Shown piece after piece: positions 8,401-16,300 of a stretch of 21,556 nt of DNA. The translations under genes were made by a program, and so were the position numbers. The stretch's first letter is position 1. Each line of letters opens with the position of its first letter. This DNA is from a virus. The notes beneath the pieces were generated by a model. That model was not told the origin of the DNA. It saw nothing but the letters and a program-made list of their open reading frames with translations, and did not search any database. Location of the stretch: positions 1 to 21,556 of IMG/VR virus record IMGVR_UViG_3300046007_008619. One strand, given 5' to 3'.

Positions 8401-9855
8401 AAGAGTTATTGGTTCGTTTAAAGTTATTTCTGATATAGTTTGCACATCATATAGAGAAATATTCCACTGATTTAAATTAGAATTAGAAGCATCATATGAT
8501 CCAGACTCTAATCTAAAATCATAAACTCTTGCAACACCAATTTCTTTTCCGGGAGAAGTAATTGATGAATATCCAACTCTTTCATCTCTTAGACTTAAAA
8601 TATATGTGTTTCCTATGCCTATAGTTGGAAAACCAAAAACTCTATTAAGAGAAAGTGTTGATCCAGTATTGTATGTTAATGACTGATTCTCAAGAGTTTT
8701 TGTTGTTCTTGGTTTTTGTAAATCTAAGAAGGTTGGAGAAATAGTTTCAACTTCATATCCCTTTACGAAAGCCTTACCTGGAGAAACTTGATATAAAGCT
8801 AAGTTCTCAGAAGGTGTTGATCCTCCATAAGTAAATTGACCTGCATTAAAAATTCCATTATTGCCTAATCCATTATTTAAGGATTCTTTTACAGATAAGC
8901 TAAATGGATTTACATAATAATCTCCAGATTCTGAATATGTTCTTCTTGCAAGTTCATCTGCGATAATATTATATTCCGTAGATGATTTTTGTGATCTTAA
9001 TACTCCATTATCTATCGTTGCCAGTTCAATAAAGTTGTTATCGTCATAATCTCCCAAAGACTTTTTGAACAACGATACTGATATTTTTAATCTATCTGCG
9101 CCTGGAGCAGCATAGTTATTAAAACCTTTTGAATTATCATTAAGAGACTCATCAATATCTGAATTTATGATCTCTTCATTAACAAAAAGACCAACTCTAT
9201 AACTTGGCGTATTATTATACTGGTCTAAAATTAATGTTTCAGTATTTACATTTACAAATCTTCCTCGAATAAAATAAACCCCGTTTGTGATACTAAATGC
9301 AGATCCAATGGATGTGGAATTTGAAATAATTGTAGAAGCAAAAGCATTTCCAGAAGGAATGGTTGCATTACCCAAAAGTCCTGAAGTAATAATGGTATCG
9401 GATAATAACAGTTCTCCGTCAGAAAATTGTTGTGTTGAATTATTCTGAGAATTTGACGCAAGATAATTTACATATAGTGTAAGATTACCTCTCTCGGATT
9501 CTTGGGGAAAAAGAACTTTATCAACAACTGCAGTTACTCCTGAGGTTGAACCTGTTATTTTTGTGCCAATTAACTGTTCAGCATATGCGGAGACTGGAAC
9601 GCCTAGATAGGTATTTTGAAGTTCTACTGCATAATAGAGAGCATTATATCCAGTGTTTCCTGGAATTACCTTTGCGCCTTCTTTAAAGAAATGCTGCCCA
9701 AACCTTTCAATTTGACTTTGTAATATGGACTGTAGAGTTGTTAATTCTCTTGCTTGTACAGGATATCCTGGTTTAAAAAGAACCTGATAATATTCTGAAT
9801 TTGCATCAAAGTCATCAAAATAAGGTGAAACATTAAGGTTGGTTACTTGTGCCAT
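2401..9855 (-). CDS. Giant DUF4815-like virion structural protein, likely baseplate or fibre
   Basis: This 2484-residue protein begins with a DUF4815-like domain: NVSPYFDDFDANSEYYQVLF at residue 8, then KPGYPVQARELTTLQSILQS and QIERFGQHFFKEGAKVIPG. This domain is typical of large phage tail/fibre proteins. Further landmarks are a helical block near residue 1115-1145 (MVDIKNLENRIKNLEYYTSL), WYDPLAQSFLVD near 1670 followed by a likely jelly-roll, a GxGY repeat region near 1900-1985, IGDEVISYTS with a TIVRGNNPKNYPAGTPVYKY block near 2113-2140, and a conserved-looking C-terminus (YVPRMKNLRVISLA). The rest is Ser/Thr/Gly/Asn-rich beta sequence. No enzymatic motif or membrane segment is seen. It starts 6 nt after gp8 without a Shine-Dalgarno, so it is probably translated with gp8. 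It occupies the slot of T4 genes 9-12; an attachment or host-contact role at the baseplate is inferred. Confidence 0.85.
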   Translation of the reverse strand: MAQVTNLNVSPYFDDFDANSEYYQVLFKPGYPVQARELTTLQSILQSQIERFGQHFFKEGAKVIPGNTGYNALYYAVELQNTYLGVPVSAYAEQLIGTKITGSTSGVTAVVDKVLFPQESERGNLTLYVNYLASNSQNNSTQQFSDGELLLSDTIITSGLLGNATIPSGNAFASTIISNSTSIGSAFSITNGVYFIRGRFVNVNTETLILDQYNNTPSYRVGLFVNEEIINSDIDESLNDNSKGFNNYAAPGADRLKISVSLFKKSLGDYDDNNFIELATIDNGVLRSQKSSTEYNIIADELARRTYSESGDYYVNPFSLSVKESLNNGLGNNGIFNAGQFTYGGSTPSENLALYQVSPGKAFVKGYEVETISPTFLDLQKPRTTKTLENQSLTYNTGSTLSLNRVFGFPTIGIGNTYILSLRDERVGYSSITSPGKEIGVARVYDFRLESGSYDASNSNLNQWNISLYDVQTISEITLNEPITLPVPSTIQGRSSGSFAFLKDAVNNQTTLSVYQKSGEFITNESFIINGIYDTRVSVAVTSYGIGDIKSVYGIVGSASTFTADVIQSDAFYVGVSTISGFNGVSTVTSTNPSFPGKIAKVGGLVQYSSPLFSEPVVAKIVSIGATSISIVGVTTVSGLVQGQLPTSLLSVSDLKVITTQLDTSSDNTLYTRLPKQNISNVDLTNANIIIRKTYTVNISGNQLTTLVSAGENETFMPFDEERYSLIRSNGKTEVLTSDRVQIQTGGTQLQIYNIGENDTGATLVTTVRKIKPKVKEKLKNRVSSIVIDKSILESSGVGATTLNDGLTYGNYPYGTRVQDDKISLNVPDIIEIHAVYESLDTSNPSAPTAILSSLSGPTSKTSDLIIGEKFVGQNSGAIGIVAERLTDSQISYILKNQTGFLEGENLLFEESKVQAIITTLDTPSFNSSFNYTFDNGQQGSFYGYGTLNRKSTSEPASKKIKVYFSSGYYQSTDDGDITTINSYNTFDFDTEIQTVNGIRNTELIDIRPRVSNYTTVENNRSPLEFYGRTFNSSGSSASNILASDESIITTFSFYLGRIDRIYLTKDGKFQVKYGTPAENPSKPVSVDDALEIASIYLPPYLYNTSDASINFLDYKRYRMVDIKNLENRIKNLEYYTSLSLLETNTANLFIPDSAGLNRFKSGFFVDNFTSLLPQEESVSFQNSLDFKNKEARPKHYTTSIDLIPGPVTDVDPTEDLLFAPVEGINVRKSSDVITLDYAEVEWLSQTFATRTESVTPFLISFWQGSLELVPASDTWVDTVRIDAKIINTEGNYSETLALASRTLNVDPQTGFSPIIWNSWETNWTGQDVIETTRTRTETSGFRGQGPGGANRLIFGTLTDSVIQDTLREVRDTGLQTRTGLRTVVTEQFDTTSLGDRTISRDLIQFMRSRNIQFTAKKVKPLTQIYSFFDGIDVTRYCVPKLLEINMVSGVFEVGETVIGTVNSIGLGPNDGTNTKPSITFRVAQSNHKEGPYNIPTLTYPLNPYTNQVLQSTYSSTSNILNIDTYSLSNQPQGEFSGWVQSGMTLVGKTSGAQATITNVRLISDISATLIGSFYVPNPNTFNHPRFETGTKVLTLTNSNINDQNSATTIAEEGFTSSGTLETVQENIISVRNARIQNKQEFEERAVSRTTGTQLVNSRVISQTQRQGIIGWYDPLAQSFLVDNETGVFLTRCDVFFSSKDDMDIPVTFQLRTMQNGFPTQKVLPFSEIILDPDQVNVSADGSIATTFEFKAPVYLEGGGEYAICLASNSTKYNVFISRVGENDIINQTFISNQPYLGSLFKSQNASTWEASQWEDLKFTLYRAEFVENGSVEFYSPELTSGNNQIANLLPDSLNLNSRRIRIGLSSSLQDPNLTLGNTILQSGTNASGNYVGNAGLATGSLRVINSGIGYTPSSGAYTFSGVDLVSITGNGRNATANITIENGVAVAATIASSGYGYQVGDVLGITTIGAASVGKNARLSLVSIASTNELILDNVQGDFVIAGTGNTVQYINNSGVTTSLNASSGGNVQISNINVESDGLHIVVNHQNHGMYFDDNYVIISNAISDIKPTKLTLPYSADSTSVISVQDSNQFTTFENVGVGTTNLGYVLIGDEVISYTSASGGSLGGTIVRGNNPKNYPAGTPVYKYELGGVSLRRINTTHYLGDAEVVDPITFDSYNIKVDMSQNGIDRSTGIDFPKLYLNQTKSSGGFSAKATQNIPFEIVTPMIQNVTVQGTSISAEMRTVSGSSISGTEVPFLDNGFESITLNKSNYLDSPRIICSKVNEDEKLDILPGNKSMNVRVYLDTVDTKLSPVIDTQRISAILTSNRINKVIENYATDNRVNTINQDPTAFQYLSKEIILENPATSIKILVDAHINQFSDIRAFYAISESENFDPIYIPFPGYNNLNSQKQIINFENNDGLPDSFVTPSSILGLSPNQVDYKEYTFTADQLPSFRSYRIKILMTSTSQAYVPRMKNLRVISLA
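3905..4160 (-). repeat. Two GxGY beta-modules in the DUF4815-like protein
   Basis: Two successive units are visible: LRVINSGIGYTPSSGAYTF and, after NGRNATANITIENGVAVAAT, the unit IASSGYGYQVGDVLGIT followed by a Gly/Ala turn with GKNARL. They have the same strand-GxGY-strand-Gly turn-strand order as units in gp8, gp14 and the first giant. Confidence 0.55.
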
Positions 9856-9861
9856 AGTTTT

Positions 9862-11415
9862 TTAGAACTGCAATATAACTTTGATGTCTTCTTTTTGGTT
9901 TGAGGATCTTGTTATTGATGGTCTGTTATCAACATAAATGATATTTCCAGAATATTTTTTGACTTCTGGATTTGATAAACCATTTGTAAAAGATTGTCCA
10001 AGATAGTATGTTCTATTATTTATTACAGTTGACAGACCAGTAAAACTAGTATTAATTGACAAAGTATTTCCACTACCACCTACGATTTGCAAACTGCCAC
10101 CAGTTGATGGACTACTAGTAAACTCTACTAAGTCATATCCATATGTGGGATTGGTTAAAGATGTTCCCACAGTATTGAAACCAGATAAAGTTCTGTCTTG
10201 CCAATATTTTAATACAGCAGTGGTCTGGTCATAACTAATTACTTTTCCCGCAGCAGTAATACCGGTTCCAACTGTCTGAGTTATAATCGAATCGGGAGTA
10301 AATGATGCTGTGCTATATCCAGTTCCAACTAATTTAATTGCATAGCATCCACTTGCTTTATCTAGATTTAAATTTTGATTAGATCCAAAAGATTCGGGAT
10401 TTTCGATAACACCAACTCTAGATATTTGGTTTCCTGTAATAAAATCTGGATTTTCTTCATCATTTTCAATTCTAGAGTATAGTAGAACATTATATGCTCC
10501 CAACTCTCGATAAATGTCAGCGCCATGCCCTCCTTTTGGAGAAATAATTACATCAAAAGATGGTCTTGTTGATCCAGTAGGAACATTTCCCGAAACCAAA
10601 TCTACGTTTCCATATGTATATCCTGACCCTTGATTTGAAACCGTTATCGATTCTATTTTTCTATCGTTGTCAATCACAATAGTACATTCTGCACCTGTAC
10701 CATCTCCACGAATAGGAACTCTTGTATAAGTTCTATTTGCGGTTCCTAAACCAACTCCTCTATTTGTAATTGTTACTATTTTTATAGAACCATCAACAGC
10801 ATTATCTCTTACGGCAGCATTTTCGGTGGAAGTTTCCCACTCGGTGGGAACCGGCATAAAATCAGTAGATTCGAATTTTACGATATCTGCTGGTTTAATT
10901 GTATAAAGGTATTTCCAAATGTAACCATCACCACTACTCCCTGCTGCCCTAGGTTCTAAATCAGTAAAAGTTGGTTCATCTAAAGAAGGTTTCCCGTTTG
11001 GAGTTTCTGGAGAAGTTCCATTTTGTAAGCAAATATAAACTCTATAATCACTATTCAAAACATAATAATTTGCTGAATATAAATTCGTTGCACCTGATAC
11101 TTTTGCAGTATTTGATCTTGTATAGTCATGCCTATACATATCATATGTTGTACCAGAATTCCACATCAATTTCCTAACAACTTGACGTGTATTATCAGGA
11201 GTAATCTTTTTTAAGGCAATAATAGTATCCCAATAATTATTTTCCTCGTCAAAGCTATCTTTTGGTGATGGTGGGTTAATATCCCAATCACTTTGTATTG
11301 ATGTTGGATTTGGTAATCCTATAAAAGAATAATAAGAGTTTGTGGAGGTTTTGACTCCAGCAACAAAGTTCTTAGCATTTAATATTCTAATTTGATCAGT
11401 TATTATGGCTGCCAT
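9862..11415 (-). CDS. 8: Baseplate wedge protein gp8
   Basis: In T4, gp8 is a dimeric subunit of each of the six baseplate wedges and joins after gp7 and gp10. This 517-residue protein keeps T4 gp8 landmarks: GDGYIWKYLYTIKPAD (about residues 161-176, T4 GDGYVWEYLFEIPPD), a following PVPTEW where T4 has VVPWPEE, and the C-terminus IIYVDNRPSITRSSNQKEDI (T4 MIYMENRPPIIMAMDQTEEI). The N-terminal half also holds a DSFDEENNYWDTIIALKKI block matching the T4 region that includes TDMWTHMMGTVKVL. T4 gp8 is 334 residues; the extra length lies mainly after the GDGY block, including two GxGY modules at about residues 208-298. A late-promoter candidate lies upstream. The second giant follows after 6 nt. 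Confidence 0.88.
   Translation of the reverse strand: MAAIITDQIRILNAKNFVAGVKTSTNSYYSFIGLPNPTSIQSDWDINPPSPKDSFDEENNYWDTIIALKKITPDNTRQVVRKLMWNSGTTYDMYRHDYTRSNTAKVSGATNLYSANYYVLNSDYRVYICLQNGTSPETPNGKPSLDEPTFTDLEPRAAGSSGDGYIWKYLYTIKPADIVKFESTDFMPVPTEWETSTENAAVRDNAVDGSIKIVTITNRGVGLGTANRTYTRVPIRGDGTGAECTIVIDNDRKIESITVSNQGSGYTYGNVDLVSGNVPTGSTRPSFDVIISPKGGHGADIYRELGAYNVLLYSRIENDEENPDFITGNQISRVGVIENPESFGSNQNLNLDKASGCYAIKLVGTGYSTASFTPDSIITQTVGTGITAAGKVISYDQTTAVLKYWQDRTLSGFNTVGTSLTNPTYGYDLVEFTSSPSTGGSLQIVGGSGNTLSINTSFTGLSTVINNRTYYLGQSFTNGLSNPEVKKYSGNIIYVDNRPSITRSSNQKEDIKVILQF
10525..10790 (-). repeat. GxGY beta-module insertion in gp8
   Basis: Residues about 208-298 of gp8 hold IKIVTITNRGVGLGTANRTY, a Gly-rich turn GDGTGAECTIVIDNDRKI and IESITVSNQGSGYTYGNVDL, then a second Gly turn with KGGHGADI. 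This is the repeat pattern of the giants, placed where T4 gp8 has no equivalent as far as I can recall its sequence. Confidence 0.55.
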
Positions 11416-11432
11416 TTTGTGATTCTTTTATG

Positions 11433-11440
11433 TATTTATT
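11433..11440 (-). promoter_or_regulatory. Candidate T4-type late promoter before gp8
   Basis: AATAAATA (7 of 8 matches to TATAAATA) lies within the 44-nt gap before gp8 and ends 17 nt upstream of the ATG, the same geometry as in front of gp13. It follows directly after a hairpin with a T-run, so termination of the fibre transcript and initiation of the gp8 transcript could be adjacent. Confidence 0.5.
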
Positions 11441-11442
11441 GG

Positions 11443-11474
11443 AAAAAATAACAAACAGATTATATATTTGTTAT
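11443..11474 (-). terminator. Weak hairpin with T-tract after the fibre gene
   Basis: On the minus strand, arms ATAACAAA (11474-11467) and TTTGTTAT (11455-11448) are perfectly complementary over 8 bp around an 11-nt loop and run into six Ts (11448-11443). The stem overlaps the fibre stop codon (11460-11462). The position and T-run suit an intrinsic terminator, but the stem has only one G-C pair, so it would be leaky at best. Confidence 0.35.
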
Positions 11475-13325
11475 ATAAACCATGCCGTTCCCCATGGTAT
11501 TAATACCGGATGGTGATGATGTAGAATATGTTGAACCCCTAACATCTATTAAGGCAGATCCTAATCCAAATACATCAAATGGTGTATTGCCAGTTATTGT
11601 AGAACCTCTAGCATTAATAAATCCTCCATATCTTATACTCAATCCTGCTCCAGCATTACTTCTAATAGTACTATCAGATACATTTACACTACCACCGTAT
11701 GCAACACTTACCCCAGCACCAAGATTGGATGAAGAAACTCCTGCTCTAATGTCTAAAGTTCCTCCACTGTCTATACAAAATCCTGCTCCCCCATTAAATC
11801 TAGATTTGCAAAGAATTCCTCTACCATTACCAGTATTATCAATTTGATATCCGGCACCACTATTATTACTTATAAATGATGCTCCGTTCCTAATACTTCC
11901 ATTGTAATTTACTCTCATTCCAGTTTTACAATTGGTAACGGTAACCTCTTGGGCAAAAACATACCCACCATATCTAACAACAATACCATTTTGCCCAAAA
12001 TTATGAATAGCAACGGATAATCCCAAACCAATCATACCACTAGCGCCACTATCAGCAACTCCTACAGTCACTCCATTTGCAAAAGTGGTTATTCCATCAC
12101 CAACTAATAGCATGTTATCAACAACTATTCCACCATTACCTCTGCATCTTAACCCGTCACATTGGTTAAATCTCAATACAGTATTATAAAATGAAGTCAA
12201 TAATCCAACGTTATAAAGTTGTGATGCTGCTGTATTACTACTAATACCTGTAGGACTTCCAATTAAAGATTCGTTGGGTTTAGGTCCTGTCGTCGATTCT
12301 CCTAATATTTTTATTAGGTTTCCCTGAGGATGTTCCAAAGTCAGAGGTGTTGAAGATACGTATTCTCCATCAGACAACTTAACCTCAACTGAAGATTCAT
12401 TTTGAATCATTCTTGTCGATAACCACTCCATGGCTTTTTGAGGTGTAGCCCAAGGATTTGTTGAAGTTCCTGTTCCAGTCGTGTCACTTCCCGTCGTACT
12501 AACATAAAATGTATTATTTCCGATAAGGACTCCTAGATTAGGATCATTTAATGTGCCATCAAAACGTGTTGCGCTAATAATACCACTGGAAGGATTGAGA
12601 GTAATACCTGCACCAACATAAACTCTATCTAAAAATGTTGATACTCCTGTTACATTTAGGTTGACTACATTAAGTTGTGAATTTAAATTTACATCACCTG
12701 TAAATGTTGATACTCCCGTTACATTTAGGTTGACTACATTAAGTTGTGAATTTAAATTTACATCACCTGTAAATGTTGATACTCCGGTTACATTTAAATT
12801 ATTAAAATTAGAACCACCTTCCGTACTTATTCCAGAAATAGAGGCAGATACTGTAGTAATTCCAGATGCAAATGTTACATTTATATTATCTCCAAAATTA
12901 ATAGTAGAAGCAGTTCCGAGAGTGCTGTTGTTATCCTTAACTACTATTCCAGAATTAGTAGCAACAACACCAGTGAGAGAAGAACCATCAATAGCAGGAA
13001 GAGATCCTGTAAGTTGTGATGCTGGGATACCTGTAAGTCCTGAAGCAGATCCAGAGAAAGTAAATGCAGTAACTAAACCAGAAATTTTTACATCACCTTC
13101 AACTGTAAGTGATGATGTTGGGATCGTAGATCCTATCCCAACTTTTCCTAAAGTATTAATACCCGCAGAATTTTTATTCCAAACGCCAGATGTTAAATTA
13201 CTACCATCACCAAAATAGGAATATACTTCATTAAAGTTTGAATTTATCTTTATACCACCAGCAAGAAGAGAATCACCATCTCCCGCATCTGGTGCTGAAC
13301 CGGTATTAATTCCCAACTTTGCCAT
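11460..13325 (-). CDS. Tail fibre-like protein with beta-helix domain
   Basis: The protein has 621 residues. The N-terminus (INTGSAPDAGDGDSLLAGGI then KINSNFNEVYSYFGDG) is of a type I associate with marine myophage fibre proteins, followed by VGIGSTIPTSSLTVEGDVKI, a common fibre shaft motif. Residues about 177-231 contain a 23-residue tandem repeat (LNVTGVSTFTGDVNLNSQ). From about residue 270 (TFYVSTTGSDTTGTGTSTNP) to the end the sequence reads as a pectate-lyase-like right-handed beta-helix with rungs rich in Asn, Gly and Ser (for example VSVAYGGSVNVSDSTIRSN). Such domains bind or cut surface polysaccharide, but I see no catalytic set and no S74 chaperone. Set beside gp8, it probably attaches to the baseplate and contributes to host recognition. 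T4 has no fibre gene at this position, between genes 7 and 8. Confidence 0.82.
   Translation of the reverse strand: MAKLGINTGSAPDAGDGDSLLAGGIKINSNFNEVYSYFGDGSNLTSGVWNKNSAGINTLGKVGIGSTIPTSSLTVEGDVKISGLVTAFTFSGSASGLTGIPASQLTGSLPAIDGSSLTGVVATNSGIVVKDNNSTLGTASTINFGDNINVTFASGITTVSASISGISTEGGSNFNNLNVTGVSTFTGDVNLNSQLNVVNLNVTGVSTFTGDVNLNSQLNVVNLNVTGVSTFLDRVYVGAGITLNPSSGIISATRFDGTLNDPNLGVLIGNNTFYVSTTGSDTTGTGTSTNPWATPQKAMEWLSTRMIQNESSVEVKLSDGEYVSSTPLTLEHPQGNLIKILGESTTGPKPNESLIGSPTGISSNTAASQLYNVGLLTSFYNTVLRFNQCDGLRCRGNGGIVVDNMLLVGDGITTFANGVTVGVADSGASGMIGLGLSVAIHNFGQNGIVVRYGGYVFAQEVTVTNCKTGMRVNYNGSIRNGASFISNNSGAGYQIDNTGNGRGILCKSRFNGGAGFCIDSGGTLDIRAGVSSSNLGAGVSVAYGGSVNVSDSTIRSNAGAGLSIRYGGFINARGSTITGNTPFDVFGLGSALIDVRGSTYSTSSPSGINTMGNGMVYITNI
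12633..12796 (-). repeat. 69-bp tandem repeat, 2.4 copies, in the fibre shaft
   Basis: Two full 69-bp copies (12633-12701 and 12702-12770) and a 26-bp partial third copy (12771-12796) are identical except at unit position 16, which is T, C and G on the plus strand. On the coding strand this is the third base of a Thr codon (ACA, ACG, ACC), so every difference is silent. The repeat encodes 23 residues with a VSTF core. Confidence 0.95.
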
Positions 13326-13348
13326 TTTCTTTATCTCTAGTTTTTAAA

Positions 13349-13356
13349 TATTTATG
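13349..13356 (-). promoter_or_regulatory. Candidate T4-type late promoter before the fibre gene
   Basis: CATAAATA, identical to the element before gp13, ends 23 nt upstream of the fibre ATG. Its internal TAA is the stop codon of the first giant (13352-13354), the same arrangement as before gp13. A weak AGAG purine stretch in the leader could serve as ribosome binding site. Confidence 0.5.
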
Positions 13357-16300
13357 ACGATGTGTAATTTTTATATCTCAAAGGAGATTCTCTATTCACT
13401 AAAGCTGAGGTGCTTATTCCCCCAACTCCTCTATTTCCATAGAAATTAAATGATTGAGTTTTACCTCTAATATCTAAGAAAATTTTCCCCCAACTATAAT
13501 TTCCGATATAATTTTCTGTAAAATATTCGGAAGAATTATATGTAGAACCACTATCATCAAATGATATCCAAGTAGAATCAAAACTAAATGCAGTAGAGTC
13601 AAATGAAACTGTTCTTGAGGTTATAAGTGAATTTATATTATTGAGTTTTATTGAAACTCTATTTACATAGGTTAATCCTATTCCTGGTAAAGATTTTTGT
13701 ATTACTTGAGAATCCACTACTTGATATACATTATCAATAAACATAGTTCCAATACCGATTAGATTATTACTAATATCTAAGGAATTTGAGGAAGTAGATG
13801 CAACTCCTACGTTTGAGTTATATACTACAAAGTAGTCTCCAACTGATAGTGAACTTACAGTAACTGCAGTCCCAGTTATAGAAGAATTTCTAAGGAAAGA
13901 TTGTAGTGGAATGAACAAATCAATTGTAACTACATCTACTGATGATATTGTAGTAGTTCCAAGACCAACAATAATTCCAGAATCACCTTGGTATTCTAAT
14001 GTTTCAACGGTTTCTTTTATAGAAATTGGAGATTCTATGAGTATTGTTGGTGGATTTGTTTGAGTATATCCAAATCCAGGATTTGTAATAGATATTGAAG
14101 TTACAATACCTGCAGTTATAGATGAGACTAAAGTTGCAATTCCAGAAGTTCCAACTCCAACAGGATAACCAATTTTAACTATTGGATTTGTAGAATATCC
14201 AACACCACCGTTATTAATAATAATTGACGTTATTGTTCCAGCAGTGGAAACAATACATGTTGCAGTAGCACCAACTATTAAATCTTGCGATATAACAGTT
14301 ACTTTATTTTGAAAATCTAGTGATGAAGAACTTTCGTTATTAGGATCAAAGAATGGTCTTATGTTATCGACATATATTATAGTTGATCCAAGTCCAACAG
14401 GTTGAATAATATATGAAGATGGGAAAATGAGGGATTCATAAAGTTCTCTATCTTTTCCAACTTCTTTGGAGTTTATGATCTTATCTTCAGTTTGTCTACA
14501 CCAAACTACAGGTCTTAGTAGATTTGGATTTTCAGTATTTCCGGGCCCAAAGTATGGATTGGTGGATACAATGTCAAGAGAATCAATATTTGTTACAATT
14601 CTTTCTTCTTCCTGTAAAGAAGATGGTTGACCAATCGAAGAATCGTATCCAATTGTCAGATCATCGCCAATTTTTACAGTCTCTAAAATTTGTCTATCAA
14701 CTACATCAATACCAGAACTTCCTTTATAAAATATAATTTTTGAACTATCTCCAGATTTTGGAGCTTCTGTAAAAGTTATTGTACTGCCTCCCTCAAAAAT
14801 ATAACCTTTACCCGGAACTTGTAAGATATCATTAATAAAGATTAATAATGTTGCTTGAACATCAATATTTGATCCAGGAGCAGATTTAATTGGGAATAAT
14901 TCTCCGTTTAAAGATAATGGGAAATTAACTCTAAAACCATCAAATAGAGAATCATAATTATCAAGAACCTCAAGTTGACCTATTGACCAACCAGTAAATT
15001 TATCATTAAAAATACTTTGAATTGTAATCTCAAAATCTGCAAAACCCGAACTAGAAGTGGTAGGAATTCCTGTTAATCCTCCAGTTTGGATTGTTAAAAC
15101 TTCTCCCTGACCATAACCATAACCGGTATTTGTTATTTCAAAATCAATTATACTAGATCCTTGTCCAACAACAATATCAATTTTTGCTTGTGTTCCTAGT
15201 CCAGATGTTGAGTTCTTGTATATTAGCGGTATATTTGTGTATGGGAGAGGATCTTCAATAACAACATAAGTTTCATTAAAAGCTACTGGATTTGTAATAT
15301 AAACTGGTTGAACTACATGTCCGTCAGAAATAGTAGCTATACCTACATGAGTTATTGAAGATATTCCAACTGAGCTAGATCCAATACCGACATTTACAAA
15401 TCCCACAGGTAGATCATCAATTGAAATAATAACTTCAGTATTACTTGGAATAATATATTGAGAAGTATTTCCTACTCCGATAGTAACTGTAGTTGATCCA
15501 AAAGAAGTTATAGTTGCTGAAGAAATATATGTTCCAATACTTACATTGCAATTTGAACCAGTATTTGTTAATTCAAGAATCTTAAATATACTATTTTCAT
15601 TATTAATTGTTAAAATTGTCGATCCAGATCCTATAGAATTTGATGTATTTGATATTACTTGATAGTTTGATGTAGATCTGTATCCAGAACCACTGTTTCC
15701 AATACTAATATTGGATAATGTCCCAGCTATGGAAACTACTGCTGTAGCACCTGCAGACACTAGTGGTTGATATCCAAATCCTTCAAATGATCCTACAGAG
15801 ACTATAATGCCTCCAATAGGAATATTTGCTGTATTTGGATCATATGAAACCGAAGATGCTGTTCCCGTAAATGTTATGGAGGTAATACCAGAATTTTCTG
15901 ATAATACATAATCATAGTTTTCTCCCGGACCTTGGAAAACATCATTTATCAATATAACTGCATTTTCTTGATAAACGTCAGTAACATTAGAACCCTGAGA
16001 TTTTAATGTAAATGTTTTGTTAAGTCCATTAAAGGATGCAGACATATCATCATAAACATAATTTTTAGCATACGTGGATTCGGTTCCATTAATTTCTCCA
16101 GATCTCATAAAAGATCTTCCTTGGAATTTAGACCCAGTTGTGATGCCTACCCAATCTCTACTATCTGGAGGATTTGTTGTAGATGAAATGGGAATATTTC
16201 CATATGGAGCTTCAACAAAGTTGATAATATTATCTACAATATTGTAGTTACCAAAAACTTTATTAACAGTCGCTCCAGTAGAATAACCAGCAACCGTTGT

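Noticed and set aside
9252-9461. Minus-strand open frame of 69 residues inside the DUF4815-like giant
   Set aside because: It is in a different frame within a long conserved gene and has no ribosome binding site.
11482-11847. Plus-strand open frame of 121 residues
   Set aside because: It lies wholly opposite the beta-helix part of the fibre gene and has the same shadow composition; no independent coding signal.
12633-12796. Possible CRISPR array
   Set aside because: The copies are directly adjacent without spacers, and the repeat is in frame inside a protein gene.
12661-13218. Plus-strand open frame of 185 residues opposite the fibre gene
   Set aside because: It is antisense to a well-supported gene, its repeated segment is just the reverse of the 69-bp repeat, it has no ribosome binding site of note, and its Val/Pro/Leu-rich composition is typical of the complement of Ser/Thr/Gly-rich coding sequence.
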